DNA from: Lewinellaceae bacterium
GTDB lineage: Bacteria > Bacteroidota > Bacteroidia > Chitinophagales > Saprospiraceae
Length of the DNA stretch: 64,000 bases
Direction of reading: 5' to 3'
Assembly: GCA_020636075.1 (NCBI GenBank)
Contig: JACJYO010000004.1
Span: 496,001-560,000, forward strand
Every line of letters begins with the position of its first letter. Position 1 is the first letter of the stretch. Position numbers and translations under genes: made by a program. Below the pieces are notes generated by a model. That model worked only from the letters and a program-made list of their open reading frames with translations, had not been told where the DNA came from and did not search any database. Shown here piece after piece: positions 27,050-36,074 of this stretch.

Positions 27050-28285
27050 ATGAAAATTCCGATCACACTTTGCCTTTTGCTGCTGGCAACTGTCAGCTGG
27101 TCTCAGGATCTCGACACCGAAAAATCCCGCATCCAATCCGATATCACAGCGCTGGATCAGCAAAAACAAGCGCTGCTTGACCAACTGGAGCAAGTGCAGC
27201 TCCGGATGATCCAGCGCGACCTGAAGGCCGTTGGCTTGCCGTCGGAGCAGTATGTCCTGCATAGCGCGATGGCCCTTGAATACTCCGAGCCGCATGAACA
27301 GGCGCGCTGGGTAGCGCACATCATTTCCCCTGAAGTGGCGGTTGGTACGGTCGGCCGCACCAATGATTTTCGCCCAGACCCCCTGGTGACTACCGGTTCC
27401 GCCGTTGAGGAAGATTATTTCTTAAAAACCATGAACGCCAACGGCACCTGGGAGTACGACGGCTTTGGCTACGACCGCGGCCACCTGGCGCCCTCTGCTG
27501 ATTTCCGGTGGTCGGCCACGGCGCTGTCCGAATCGTATTTTTACTCCAACATGTCGCCGCAGGTGGCCGAATTCAACCGGGGGCGGTGGTCTGAACTGGA
27601 GGCGCAACTCCGCAACTATGTGGAAACACACCCCGGTGTGCAACTGTATGTGGTGACTGGTCCGGTGTTGGAACCCGACCTGCCGGTGATCGAGCGCGGT
27701 GTCAACAAGGTGGCCATCCCGCGCCAGTTTTTCAAAGTCGCGTTGGACCTGAAAAATAATCGCGCGATCGGCTTCATCATGCCGAATTCCCGGCTTACCT
27801 ATCCGCTTGAAAACTTTGCCGTATCCGTCGATGCGGTGGAGCAACTTACGGGACTCGATTTTTTCAATCGCCTGCCCGACAGCCTCGAAACGACCCTGGA
27901 GGCCAGTCTCGACAAAGCCGCCTGGTTACCCGAGTTGGCGCAGGGCGATGTGGAGCCGTTGGTGCAGCCTGGTTTGCCCCGAAATCATTTCAACACGGTG
28001 GTGGCCGGGCGTTACATGGGTTCGGGTGAGGTGGTAACCGTTTGCGGCACCGTGGTCGGCAGCCGCTACAGCCGGTCGGGCAACCTGTGGCTCAATCTCG
28101 ACAAGCAGTATCCGAATCAGCTGTTTTCGGTGTTTATCCGGAAAGCCGACCTGACGAATTTCAGCGACGATCCGAAAACGGAATACGAAAACCAACAAGT
28201 ATGTTTTACCGGGAAAGTTGAAAACTTCAACGGCACGCCCACGATGAACATTGACCGGGAGGAGCAGGTGAATTTGTATAAATAG
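27050..28285 (+). CDS. Secreted DNA/RNA non-specific endonuclease with OB-like C-terminal domain
   Basis: 411 aa from the ATG at 27050 (MKIPITLCLLLLATVSWSQD, a signal peptide). A short coiled coil (IQSDITALDQQKQALLDQLE) leads to the beta-beta-alpha-Me nuclease. The catalytic motif is DRGHLAPSADF, with the metal-binding Asn in YFYSNMSPQVAEFNRG. The last 100 residues (VVTVCGTVVGSRYSRSG... CFTGKVENFNGTPTMNI) look like an OB/strand-rich domain, possibly nucleic-acid binding. It probably degrades environmental nucleic acid. An upstream TAATATTG (27037-27044) is a one-mismatch -7 box. Confidence 0.9.
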   Translation: MKIPITLCLLLLATVSWSQDLDTEKSRIQSDITALDQQKQALLDQLEQVQLRMIQRDLKAVGLPSEQYVLHSAMALEYSEPHEQARWVAHIISPEVAVGTVGRTNDFRPDPLVTTGSAVEEDYFLKTMNANGTWEYDGFGYDRGHLAPSADFRWSATALSESYFYSNMSPQVAEFNRGRWSELEAQLRNYVETHPGVQLYVVTGPVLEPDLPVIERGVNKVAIPRQFFKVALDLKNNRAIGFIMPNSRLTYPLENFAVSVDAVEQLTGLDFFNRLPDSLETTLEASLDKAAWLPELAQGDVEPLVQPGLPRNHFNTVVAGRYMGSGEVVTVCGTVVGSRYSRSGNLWLNLDKQYPNQLFSVFIRKADLTNFSDDPKTEYENQQVCFTGKVENFNGTPTMNIDREEQVNLYK

Positions 28286-28288
28286 CCC

Positions 28289-28852
28289 TTACAGCTCCAG
28301 CCGCAATACCGGCCGTGTTTCCGAACGCCGGGCTACTTCCTGAAAGCCCGCCTGCAGGAACGCCGCCGCGATGCCCGTCCAGGCAAAAACAGCGGGCATA
28401 TTCTCTTGCTTAGGTTCCACCGGATATGCCTCTAAAATGCGGGCGCCGTGGCTGCGCGCAAAGTCGGCTGCAGCGGCGATCATCTGGCCACTCATGCCTT
28501 GCCGGCGGTATTTTTTATCGATAAACAGGCAGGTGATGCTCCATACCGGTCGGTCGTCTACCGGTTTGAGGATGCGGGAACGTTCGAGGCCCGGAAAATC
28601 GGGGCGTGGCCCTACCGAACACCAGGCAGCCGGGGCGCCGTCCAGCAAACCAATAATGCCTGGTTGAGTGCCGCTTTCGACCAGTTCCTGCATGGCATTG
28701 CGGTTGCTGTCGCCTTTGCCGGCATCGTATTGTTGGCGCGGCAATCGCCAAAGCATGCACCAGCATCCGCCGCAGGCGCCCTTCGGGCCAAACAGGGTCG
28801 TGAATGCCGTCCAGGAATCCTGGGTTAGCGGAAGCCATGAAAATGTAGCCAT
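28289..28852 (-). CDS. GNAT-family N-acetyltransferase
   Basis: 187 aa. The acetyl-CoA binding core is WSITCLFIDKKYRRQGMSGQM (motif A, R/Q-x-x-G-x-G/S type), followed by a helix AAAADFARSHGARILEAYPV and the motif B strand in FAWTGIAAAFLQAGF. The N-terminal part has an unusual Cys cluster (GACGGCWCMLW), which is common in a subgroup of small Bacteroidota/Firmicutes GNATs and could bind a metal or set a disulfide. Substrate unknown. It is convergent with the endonuclease, with stops three nt apart. Confidence 0.87.
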   Translation of the reverse strand: MATFSWLPLTQDSWTAFTTLFGPKGACGGCWCMLWRLPRQQYDAGKGDSNRNAMQELVESGTQPGIIGLLDGAPAAWCSVGPRPDFPGLERSRILKPVDDRPVWSITCLFIDKKYRRQGMSGQMIAAAADFARSHGARILEAYPVEPKQENMPAVFAWTGIAAAFLQAGFQEVARRSETRPVLRLEL

Positions 28853-28873
28853 ATCAAAATTCTAATTCTCGGT

Positions 28874-28881
28874 TACCTTTG
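28874..28881 (+). promoter_or_regulatory. Candidate -7 box upstream of the SLC12-like gene
   Basis: TACCTTTG matches TAnnTTTG exactly and lies 74 nt before the ATG of the transporter. A clear TTTG at the -33 position was not found, so support is modest. Confidence 0.4.
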
Positions 28882-28954
28882 GAGTGGTTTCAGCGATAAA
28901 AACGTGGCTTTTTTGTTAAAACCGGTATTTTCCGGTGTACAAGTTTAGGAGTTT

Positions 28955-31369
28955 ATGCAGAGTTTTTCAGAGGTAAAAAAATTTGGCACTGCGCCAGTGT
29001 TCTTCACGGCAATTTCCACCATTCTGGGGGCTGTTATGTTTTTGCGTTTTGGTTTTGCCGTAGGCAATGTCGGTTTTCTGGGCACATTGGCAATTATTCT
29101 CATCGGGCATGCAGTAACGATACCAACCGCCATGGCAATTGCTGAGATCGCCACCAACCAGAAAGTTGAAGGTGGCGGGGAGTACTACATTGTTTCACGT
29201 TCTTTTGGTTTGGTTATCGGCTCTACGATCGGCATTGCGCTGTACCTTTCCCAGGCGATCAGCGTGGCATTTTACATTATCGCATTTACCGAGGCATTTA
29301 CCGCATTGTTTGCCTGGATCATGCACACGTACCTGCTTCCGCCCTGGCTGATCTGGCTGCTTGAGCAGAAACAAACGATTGGAATTCCGGCCCTGCTCGG
29401 CCTCACCTATATCATGCTCACCAAGGGGGCCGACCTTGGGGTAAAAACGTTGTACGCCGTTGTCGCCACACTTGGGATTGCGCTGCTCGCATTTTTTGTG
29501 GGGCAAACGGATTACGCTAAGAACACGGATTTCGATCCGATGGCTACCGTAACGGATGCTGCAAAAATGGAGGAACCCCAAATGATCGGCCTGACCGATA
29601 CCACCACAACCACCACAACCACCACTGTAGTGCCGCTGAAGGATACCACCGATGCCGGTTACCACGGCCCTGTCATCGGCCCTGCTCCGGCTACACCACC
29701 GCCAGCTCCTCCGGCTAGTCCGCTCATTCCGATCGGTTTTTTCACCGTTTTTGCCATTATTTTTCCGGCGTTTACAGGCATGACGGCCGGTGTGGGGCTC
29801 TCGGGCGACCTCAAAGATCCCGGCCGGTCCATTCCGCTGGGTACTATGGCAGCTACCCTGACCGGGATGTGCATTTACGTATTCATTGCCTACCAATTGG
29901 CTGCGTCAGCCAGTCCTGTAGCCCTTGCGGATACCTCAAAACTGGTAATGGCCGACATCGCCTGGCAGGGTTGGTGGCTGATTCCCATTGGGCTGGCTGC
30001 GGCTACCATCTCATCCGCCCTGGGTTCAATTATGGTGGCGCCTCGAACGTTGCAAGCCATCGCGCGCGACCAGATCTTTCCCACGCCGAAAATAAATGAG
30101 TGGCTCTCGGAAGGTAAAGGCGCCAACGACGAGCCATTCAATTCCACGGTGGTGACGGTGGCCATAGCGGGCGCTTTTGTGCTGATGGGTGCTTTGGATA
30201 TGGTTGCACAAGTGATTTCCATGTTTTTTATGGTGACCTACGGCTCCTTGTGTTTGATCTCTTTTCTCAACCACTTTGCTGCCGACCCATCGTACCGGCC
30301 GCGGTTCAAATCGCACTGGGTGGTTTCCCTGTTTGGCGCACTGGCTTGTTTCGGGTTGATGTTTTTTATGGAAAGCAGTTATGCGTTGTTGTCCATAGTT
30401 GCCATGCTTGGGCTTTATTTTGCCATCACCCAATGGAACAAAGACAAGCGGAGCGTCGCGTTGATCTTTCAGGGGGTGATTTTTCAGTTCAGCCGGCAAT
30501 TGCAGGTTTTTTTACAAAAAGCCGAAAAAGAGCAGGCGCGGAGTTGGCGCCCTTCGGCAGTTGCTGTTTCAGAACATTCGTTCCAGCGCCTGGGTGCTTT
30601 TCACCTGTTGCGCTGGATAGCGCACAAATATGGATTTGGGACGTACATCCACCAGATTCACGACTACTTGTCGCGCGAAACCAATCAGCAGGCCCATGAA
30701 TGCAAGGAGCGCCTCATTGAGATGGCCGAATCCAGCAACAGCAATATTTATATCGATACGATGATCACGCCATCGTACACGGCCGGGATTTCGCAGGTTA
30801 TTCAGCTCCCCGGTATTGCCGGTACGGAAAACAACCTGCTCATTTTTGAATTTTCAAAAAACAATCCTTCCGAGTTAGATAACATCCTCGACAATTTCAA
30901 ACTGATCAAGTCGGTGGATTTCGACATCGTCGTGCTGGGCACATCCGAACGGGGATATGGGCTGAAGCAGGAAATTCATATTTGGATAACTGCTTCCAAC
31001 TATCAGAATGCTACCCTGATGATCCTGCTGGCATACATTATCATGGGCCATAAAGAATGGCGCCATGCGCAAATCAAAATATTCGCCGTTTATCCGGAAG
31101 ATACCATTGAGGAAGAGCGCAACCGGTTGTTCCTGCTTATCCAGGCCGGGCAATTGCCGATATCGCCGAATAATATCGAGTTTATCGTGCGCACGCAGGA
31201 TACGAATACGGATTCCATCATTGTACAAAAAAGCCGGGATGCCGATTTGACCCTGGTCGGTTTCCGGACGGAAGCCGTCGACCGGAAAGGCAAGGTCGTT
31301 TTTGAGGGCTATGAGTCGATCGGCAATATGTTGTTTGTGAATACTGCCAGTCAGAAGGAAATCAAATAA
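28955..31369 (+). CDS. SLC12-like (cation-chloride cotransporter/APC) permease
   Basis: 804 aa. The membrane part (about 10-500) has the APC fold: FFTAISTILGAVMFLRFGFAVGNVGF, GGEYYIVSRSFGLVIG, and FFTVFAIIFPAFTGMTAGVGLSGDLKDPGRSIP, a wording typical of SLC12 proteins. Residues 190-260 hold an inserted Thr/Pro-rich stretch with nine Thr in a row, then VPLKDTTDAGYHGP, in what should be an external loop. The C-terminal 300 residues are cytoplasmic (NLLIFEFSKNNPSELDNIL, VVLGTSERGYGLKQEIHIW, IKIFAVYPEDTIEEERNRL) and resemble the SLC12 C-terminal regulatory fold. Transport of K+/Na+ with Cl- or of amino acids is possible; the K+ channel gene follows at 75 nt. Confidence 0.85.
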   Translation: MQSFSEVKKFGTAPVFFTAISTILGAVMFLRFGFAVGNVGFLGTLAIILIGHAVTIPTAMAIAEIATNQKVEGGGEYYIVSRSFGLVIGSTIGIALYLSQAISVAFYIIAFTEAFTALFAWIMHTYLLPPWLIWLLEQKQTIGIPALLGLTYIMLTKGADLGVKTLYAVVATLGIALLAFFVGQTDYAKNTDFDPMATVTDAAKMEEPQMIGLTDTTTTTTTTTVVPLKDTTDAGYHGPVIGPAPATPPPAPPASPLIPIGFFTVFAIIFPAFTGMTAGVGLSGDLKDPGRSIPLGTMAATLTGMCIYVFIAYQLAASASPVALADTSKLVMADIAWQGWWLIPIGLAAATISSALGSIMVAPRTLQAIARDQIFPTPKINEWLSEGKGANDEPFNSTVVTVAIAGAFVLMGALDMVAQVISMFFMVTYGSLCLISFLNHFAADPSYRPRFKSHWVVSLFGALACFGLMFFMESSYALLSIVAMLGLYFAITQWNKDKRSVALIFQGVIFQFSRQLQVFLQKAEKEQARSWRPSAVAVSEHSFQRLGAFHLLRWIAHKYGFGTYIHQIHDYLSRETNQQAHECKERLIEMAESSNSNIYIDTMITPSYTAGISQVIQLPGIAGTENNLLIFEFSKNNPSELDNILDNFKLIKSVDFDIVVLGTSERGYGLKQEIHIWITASNYQNATLMILLAYIIMGHKEWRHAQIKIFAVYPEDTIEEERNRLFLLIQAGQLPISPNNIEFIVRTQDTNTDSIIVQKSRDADLTLVGFRTEAVDRKGKVVFEGYESIGNMLFVNTASQKEIK

Positions 31370-31444
31370 GCGTATGTTTAAATTTCGCTCCGGCACCGAA
31401 ATATTAGGCATACACTAAGTTGTAAGCATTTGAAAAACAACAGC

Positions 31445-32401
31445 ATGGAGAAAAAACGCAGAACGGCACCTGGCCTCACGAGGCAGTTTCTGACCAGGTT
31501 GCTGCGCCTTTCGTTCAGTATCCCGACCTTTTTGGCTAAAGTGCTTTTTAGCATTGCCGGTTGGGGGAAGCGGCAGTTGGACAAGCTGATCAGCCTGAAG
31601 CAACGGTCGTACTTGCGTCGTGTTATTTTCAAAACCGATACCCCGGAGGGTAAAAAGTTTGACACCATTCTGATCCTCCTGATTTTTGCCAGTGTTATTG
31701 CTGTTATTCTGGAAACCATTTCTGAATTCCACAAATCGAACTGGTGGATCTTTTTTATCCTGGAATGGTTGTTCACCTTGATTTTTACCGTGGAGTATAT
31801 CCTGCGCCTGTACAGTGCCCGCCATCCGGTGCGCTATGCGACATCGTTCTTCGGTATGGTGGATTTGCTGTCGATCTTGCCAACCTATATCAGCGTTTTT
31901 TTCATGGGAACCCAGCACTTGCTGATTGTGCGGGCCCTGCGGTTGCTGCGTATTTTCCGGATATTCAAAATGGGGCACTTTGTCAGCGAAGGCGCTGTGG
32001 TGCTTAGTGCCTTGCAGGCCAGTCGGACAAAAATTTACGTTTTCGTCTCCTTCGTCGTTTTGATGGCGATCATCATTGGTTCGCTCATGTACATGGTGGA
32101 ATCTCCGCACAATCCGGCGTTTTCCAACATTCCTGCCGGGATTTACTGGGCGATCGTAACCCTGACGACTGTCGGGTATGGTGACATTACGCCCCTTACC
32201 ACCTTTGGGAAATTTCTGGCCACCCTGGTGATGATCCTGGGCTATGGTGTCATCGCTGTTCCGACGGGTATCGTAACTGCTGAAATCAGCGGCCGCGTGA
32301 TGAACTTGAAGGATGTCGTTTTCAAAGAATGCGCCCGTTGCCGGCAGACCGAACACCACACCGGAGCTGTTTACTGCCATCGATGTGGCTCAAAATTGTA
32401 A
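31445..32401 (+). CDS. Voltage-gated-like K+ channel with C-terminal zinc ribbon
   Basis: 318 aa from the ATG at 31445; a TTG at 31430 is in frame. Six helices are visible with a voltage-sensor-like S4 (VRALRLLRIFRIFKM) and a pore helix before the selectivity filter TTVGYGD. S6 holds the GYGVIAVPTGIVTAEI gate region. The tail after S6 is a short Cys4 zinc-ribbon signature: CARCRQTEHHTGAVYCHRCG (CxxC...CxxC). Prokaryotic K+ channels usually end in an RCK or cNMP domain instead. The channel lies in the plasma membrane and may work with the preceding SLC12-like transporter in ion or osmotic balance. Confidence 0.9.
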   Translation: MEKKRRTAPGLTRQFLTRLLRLSFSIPTFLAKVLFSIAGWGKRQLDKLISLKQRSYLRRVIFKTDTPEGKKFDTILILLIFASVIAVILETISEFHKSNWWIFFILEWLFTLIFTVEYILRLYSARHPVRYATSFFGMVDLLSILPTYISVFFMGTQHLLIVRALRLLRIFRIFKMGHFVSEGAVVLSALQASRTKIYVFVSFVVLMAIIIGSLMYMVESPHNPAFSNIPAGIYWAIVTLTTVGYGDITPLTTFGKFLATLVMILGYGVIAVPTGIVTAEISGRVMNLKDVVFKECARCRQTEHHTGAVYCHRCGSKL

Positions 32402-32499
32402 CCCGGGGCCCAATTGTGCGTATAAAACCAGTGCTCAAGTGTTAAATGTGCACATTTTGCATGTGGCAAACATTCTAGGTACATGTATTGTGGCATAGT

Positions 32500-32529
32500 T
32501 TTGGGTTGAAATTAAATTTCATAATCTTG
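32500..32529 (+). promoter_or_regulatory. Candidate promoter before the 32.7-kb outer-membrane gene
   Basis: TTTG (32500-32503), 18 nt, then TAATCTTG (32522-32529) is one mismatch from the TTTG-N19-TAnnTTTG pattern. The predicted 5' leader is about 140 nt. The remainder of the 32402-32676 gap shows no gene or RNA. Confidence 0.35.
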
Positions 32530-32676
32530 CCCCTCGTCAGGTGAAACAATCATATCCGCTAATCAAAATCTGAAATTTCACGCTTCGCATAGATGATTGT
32601 TACCCAATTTTCGATTTCCGGTAGTCGCTTTTTTCAAAATGCAGGACCTAATGCGTGCCTGCTGTGTTGCCGGGTT

Positions 32677-33459
32677 ATGAGACTTTCCGTTCAATTGGTT
32701 TTGCTATTGCTGTGTTGCCTTTCCGGCCGGCTTTGTGCCCAGGGCGGCGACGCCATTTGCAGCAGTACTTTTGCTGCTGATTACGGCAGGATACATGATC
32801 AACCTGATCAGGAGCAGAGCTATTTGATCAACGGAAAATTTGGCGTTAGTTTTTGCGAATACCTTGAAATATGCGGGAATTACCCCAAGCAGACCCAGCT
32901 GCCCGGATTGGATCCGGTGCTTTGCTTCCAAAAATCATCCAGTGGTTTTCATGGCCTGCGTCTTTTGCTGGAGCCCGCCATCGCGCGGTTGAACTTTCAC
33001 CACGAATTGCCTTACCGGAACACCTGGATGGCCGGCGCCTATGCCGGTGTTGATTTCAACCCGTACCTGGGCTTTCGCGGCTTTATTTTCAAAGCCATGA
33101 ACGATGGCAAGATCAAACTGGATTTTGATAAATTATACCTCTACGGCGGCGAGTTGCGCCTGCGCCCCAATATTGCGAAGGGCCTGACGCCCAGCCTGAT
33201 GCTCGGCGGCGGGTATTTGCGGGTGAACGACCGGTACATTCCGCGCGACGGCGAGTCCCGGGTTAGAAACCAATTTTTTGCACAGGGTGGTTTTGGCCTT
33301 TTGATCCCGATCACCGATTGCCTGCATATCGTGGGCGGCGCCCGGGCAGTGTTGTCTTCAAATTCAAGTGCTATTCAAAACCGCAGCGCTATTCGTGCCA
33401 GCTGTATGTATAATGTTGGTATTAAGTTGGCTATTGGAAAACGGATTCATTATCCCTGA
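32677..33459 (+). CDS. Hypothetical exported beta-barrel-like protein
   Basis: 260 aa from the ATG at 32677, chosen because it opens a clean signal peptide (MRLSVQLVLLLLCCLSGRLC, then AQGG). An in-frame ATG at 32593 would add 28 residues ahead of it. The mature protein alternates hydrophobic and polar residues (RLLLEPAIARLNFHHELPY, WMAGAYAGVDFNPYLGFRGF, LYLYGGELRLRPNIAKG, SLMLGGGYLRVND) as in an 8- to 10-strand outer-membrane barrel, and ends with aromatic/strand-like residues. I recognise no family. A strong terminator follows at 33486. Confidence 0.65.
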   Translation: MRLSVQLVLLLLCCLSGRLCAQGGDAICSSTFAADYGRIHDQPDQEQSYLINGKFGVSFCEYLEICGNYPKQTQLPGLDPVLCFQKSSSGFHGLRLLLEPAIARLNFHHELPYRNTWMAGAYAGVDFNPYLGFRGFIFKAMNDGKIKLDFDKLYLYGGELRLRPNIAKGLTPSLMLGGGYLRVNDRYIPRDGESRVRNQFFAQGGFGLLIPITDCLHIVGGARAVLSSNSSAIQNRSAIRASCMYNVGIKLAIGKRIHYP

Positions 33460-33485
33460 TTTTTTTCGGGGTTGTTTTAAATAAG

Positions 33486-33523
33486 AATCGCCCTCCGGGA
33501 AGAAATTCCGGAGGGCGATTTTG
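33486..33523 (+). terminator. Rho-independent terminator hairpin
   Basis: AATCGCCCTCCGG (33486-33498) and CCGGAGGGCGATT (33508-33520) are perfect complements around a nine-nt loop, followed by TTG. It lies 26 nt after the stop of the preceding gene and could also act for dnaK on the other strand. Confidence 0.8.
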
Positions 33524-33543
33524 TATTTGGCGTGCACGAACCC

Positions 33544-33560
33544 ACGAACCAGAGGTTCGT
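33544..33560 (-). terminator. Short hairpin just after the dnaK stop
   Basis: ACGAACC-AGA-GGTTCGT forms a 7-bp stem with a three-nt loop immediately beyond the dnaK stop at 33562. No U-tract follows on the reverse strand, so termination may rely on the larger hairpin next to it. Confidence 0.5.
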
Positions 33561-33561
33561 G

Positions 33562-35487
33562 TTACTGTTTCACTTCTTCAAATTCTACATCCTGCGTATC
33601 GCCATTGCCAGCGCCACCGCCGTCGGGGCCGGCTGAGGCGCCGTCGGTTGCATTGCCGGCATCGCCGCCGTCATTGCTGGCCGACTGCGTAGCCTGGTAA
33701 ATCTCCTGGCTGGCAGCATTCCATGCCTCGGTGAGGGCTTGGGTGGCGGTATCGATACGGTTGAGATCTTCGGCTTTATGCGCTTCTCGCAGGTCGCCGA
33801 GGGCTTTCTCAATCGTTTCTTTATGGTTGGCCGGCACTTTATCGCCAAATTCCTTGAGTTGTTTTTCCGTCTGGAAAATCAGCGTGTCGGCTTGGTTGAG
33901 CTTTTCAACGCGCTCGCGGGTCTGGCGGTCGGCGTCGGCATTGGCTTCCGCTTCGGCCTTCATGCGGGCAATCTCTTCTTTGGAGAGGCCGGTGCTGGCT
34001 TCGATACGGATATTTTGCTGCTTGCCGGTACCTTTATCGAGTGCGGTAACCGAAAGGATACCGTTGGCATCAATGTCAAACGTTACTTCGACTTGCGGTA
34101 CGCCACGCGGAGCCGGGGGGATGCCATCGAGAATGAAGCGGCCTACAGAGCGGTTGTCGCGCGCCATGGGGCGTTCGCCTTGCAGCACGTGGATTTCTAC
34201 TTGCGGCTGGTTGTCGGAAGCGGTCGAGTAGGTTTTCATTTTTTTCGTTGGCACCGTGGTATTGGCTTCAATAACCACGTCGTACACGCCGCCCATGGTT
34301 TCGATGCCCAGCGACAACGGCGTCACGTCGAGCAGAAGCACATCGGTAACCGAACCGCTCAATACACCACCCTGAATAGCAGCGCCTACGGCTACCACCT
34401 CGTCGGGGTTTACGGTTTTGTTCGGTTTTTTGCCGAAAAACTGCTCGACAGACTCCTGAATACGCGGGATACGTGTAGACCCACCGACAAGGATCACCTC
34501 GTCGATATCGCTGGCTTTGAGGCCGGCATCTTTGAGGGCCATGCGGCAGGGATCCAGCGTGCGCTGAACCAGGTTGTCGACCATTTTTTCAAAAGCGGCC
34601 CGGCTGAGTTTTTTGACCAGGTGCTTGGGTACACCGTCAACAGCGGTGATGTACGGGAGGTTGATCTCCGTTTCCTGCCCGCTGGACAGCTCAATTTTCG
34701 CTTTTTCAGCGGCTTCCTTCAGGCGTTGCAATGCCATCGGGTCTTTGCGCAGGTCTACGTTTTCTTCTTTTTGAAACTCCGTAGCGAGCCATTCAATCAC
34801 CACGTGGTCGAAGTCGTCGCCACCGAGGTGGGTATCGCCATTGGTAGATTTCACCTCAAATACTCCGCCACCCAGTTCAAGGATGGAGATATCGAAGGTA
34901 CCACCACCAAGGTCGTAAACGGCGATGGTCATATCCTTGTCGCGCTTATCGAGGCCATAAGCCAGGGCAGCTGCGGTCGGTTCGTTCACTATGCGCTTCA
35001 CATCGAGGCCGGCGATAGCGCCTGCTTCTTTGGTTGCCTGACGCTGCGAGTCGTTGAAGTAGGCCGGTACTGTGATCACCGCTTCGGTGACCGGTTCGCC
35101 CAGGTAGTCTTCCGCTACTTTCTTCATCTTCTGCAGTACCATGGCAGAGATTTCCTGCGGCGTATAATTGCGCCCGTCAATCTCAACGCGGCAGGTATCG
35201 TTTTCGCCTTTGATGACTTTGTACGGTACCCGGCTCACTTCGGTTGTGGACTCGCTGTAGCGCATGCCCATAAAACGCTTGATAGATGAAACAGTGCGTT
35301 TCGGATTGGTGATGGCCTGGCGTTTGGCAGGCGCGCCGATTTTGCGCTCACCGTTGTCCAGAAAGCCGATTACCGATGGCGTCGTACGGGCGCCTTCGTC
35401 GTTGGCAATCACAACGGGTTCGTTACCGACCATTGCGGCCACACAGGAGTTTGTAGTGCCTAAGTCTATTCCTATTATTTTTCCCAT
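33562..35487 (-). CDS. dnaK: Molecular chaperone DnaK (Hsp70)
   Basis: 641 aa. The N-terminal ATPase domain starts MGKIIGIDLGTTNSCVA and includes VPAYFNDSQRQATKEAG, NEPTAAALAYGL, VYDLGGGTFDISI and ILVGGSTRIP. The interdomain linker and substrate-binding domain follow (DVLLLDVTPLSLGIETMGG). The Gly/Asp-rich tail ends DVEFEEVKQ. It folds and refolds proteins with DnaJ and GrpE in the cytoplasm; neither partner gene is adjacent. No CIRCE (TTAGCACTC/GAGTGCTAA) was seen upstream. An eight-bp inverted repeat 40-65 nt before the start is a regulatory candidate. Single-gene unit. Confidence 0.98.
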   Translation of the reverse strand: MGKIIGIDLGTTNSCVAAMVGNEPVVIANDEGARTTPSVIGFLDNGERKIGAPAKRQAITNPKRTVSSIKRFMGMRYSESTTEVSRVPYKVIKGENDTCRVEIDGRNYTPQEISAMVLQKMKKVAEDYLGEPVTEAVITVPAYFNDSQRQATKEAGAIAGLDVKRIVNEPTAAALAYGLDKRDKDMTIAVYDLGGGTFDISILELGGGVFEVKSTNGDTHLGGDDFDHVVIEWLATEFQKEENVDLRKDPMALQRLKEAAEKAKIELSSGQETEINLPYITAVDGVPKHLVKKLSRAAFEKMVDNLVQRTLDPCRMALKDAGLKASDIDEVILVGGSTRIPRIQESVEQFFGKKPNKTVNPDEVVAVGAAIQGGVLSGSVTDVLLLDVTPLSLGIETMGGVYDVVIEANTTVPTKKMKTYSTASDNQPQVEIHVLQGERPMARDNRSVGRFILDGIPPAPRGVPQVEVTFDIDANGILSVTALDKGTGKQQNIRIEASTGLSKEEIARMKAEAEANADADRQTRERVEKLNQADTLIFQTEKQLKEFGDKVPANHKETIEKALGDLREAHKAEDLNRIDTATQALTEAWNAASQEIYQATQSASNDGGDAGNATDGASAGPDGGGAGNGDTQDVEFEEVKQ

Positions 35488-36074
35488 AATCTTAAAAAAT
35501 GGTTTGTGGGTTAGCTGGTTACTGATCAGAAAGTTTTTTTACACACTTTCTGTTCTAGGGTTAACAATGAATGTGCCATGCGGGGAAAACCTGACGGTTT
35601 GACAGGTTTAGGTAATGGCATGTGTTTTTTTGGCAGAAAATACAAGGGGACGGTGACAGAGGGGCACATGCGGGTTAGGAGAGCGGTTGGATGTTCCTGT
35701 TTTAGCGGATAGGAAGTGTCTCCGTGTGCCGTATATTTTTTTTCAAAACATAATTTCAAAATTTAGTGAAAACTACCGGGAAGATGAAACAGAATTTTTC
35801 ACGGGGGCTTTAATTTTTCAAAAAATAGTTTTTCGGAAAATGGCCGGAAGCACATTAAAAAAATTTTAAAATCCGATGAAAATTATCAAATACATTTGTC
35901 GCTGCGGCCAGGCCTGGTATCCTCTAAACAGGCCCGCAGTTTTCAAGCATACCGGTACCCGTTGAAAACAATTGTATAGCAAAAAGCGCGGCAGGCTATG
36001 CCTGAAACTGCTATGCGTATAATCGAATTTTTCCAACCAATTCACTTATTGTTTTAACCAAAATCACTCTTTCC
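35488..36074. other. Divergent intergenic region between dnaK and the M43 protease gene
   Basis: 587 nt, A+T-rich, with no credible gene. CAGAAAGT (35527-35534) and ACTTTCTG (35545-35552) form an eight-bp inverted repeat close to the dnaK start, as an operator would. TACATTTG (35891-35898) is an exact -7 box reading toward the protease gene, with a leader of about 170 nt. Confidence 0.5.

Noticed and set aside
33739..35289. Long open frame (516 codons) on the plus strand opposite dnaK
   Set aside because: Hsp70 genes commonly leave an open antisense frame because of codon bias. No domain, signal or start context supports it.
35488..35600. CIRCE heat-shock operator before dnaK
   Set aside because: No TTAGCACTC/GAGTGCTAA pair is present; only the unrelated eight-bp dyad.
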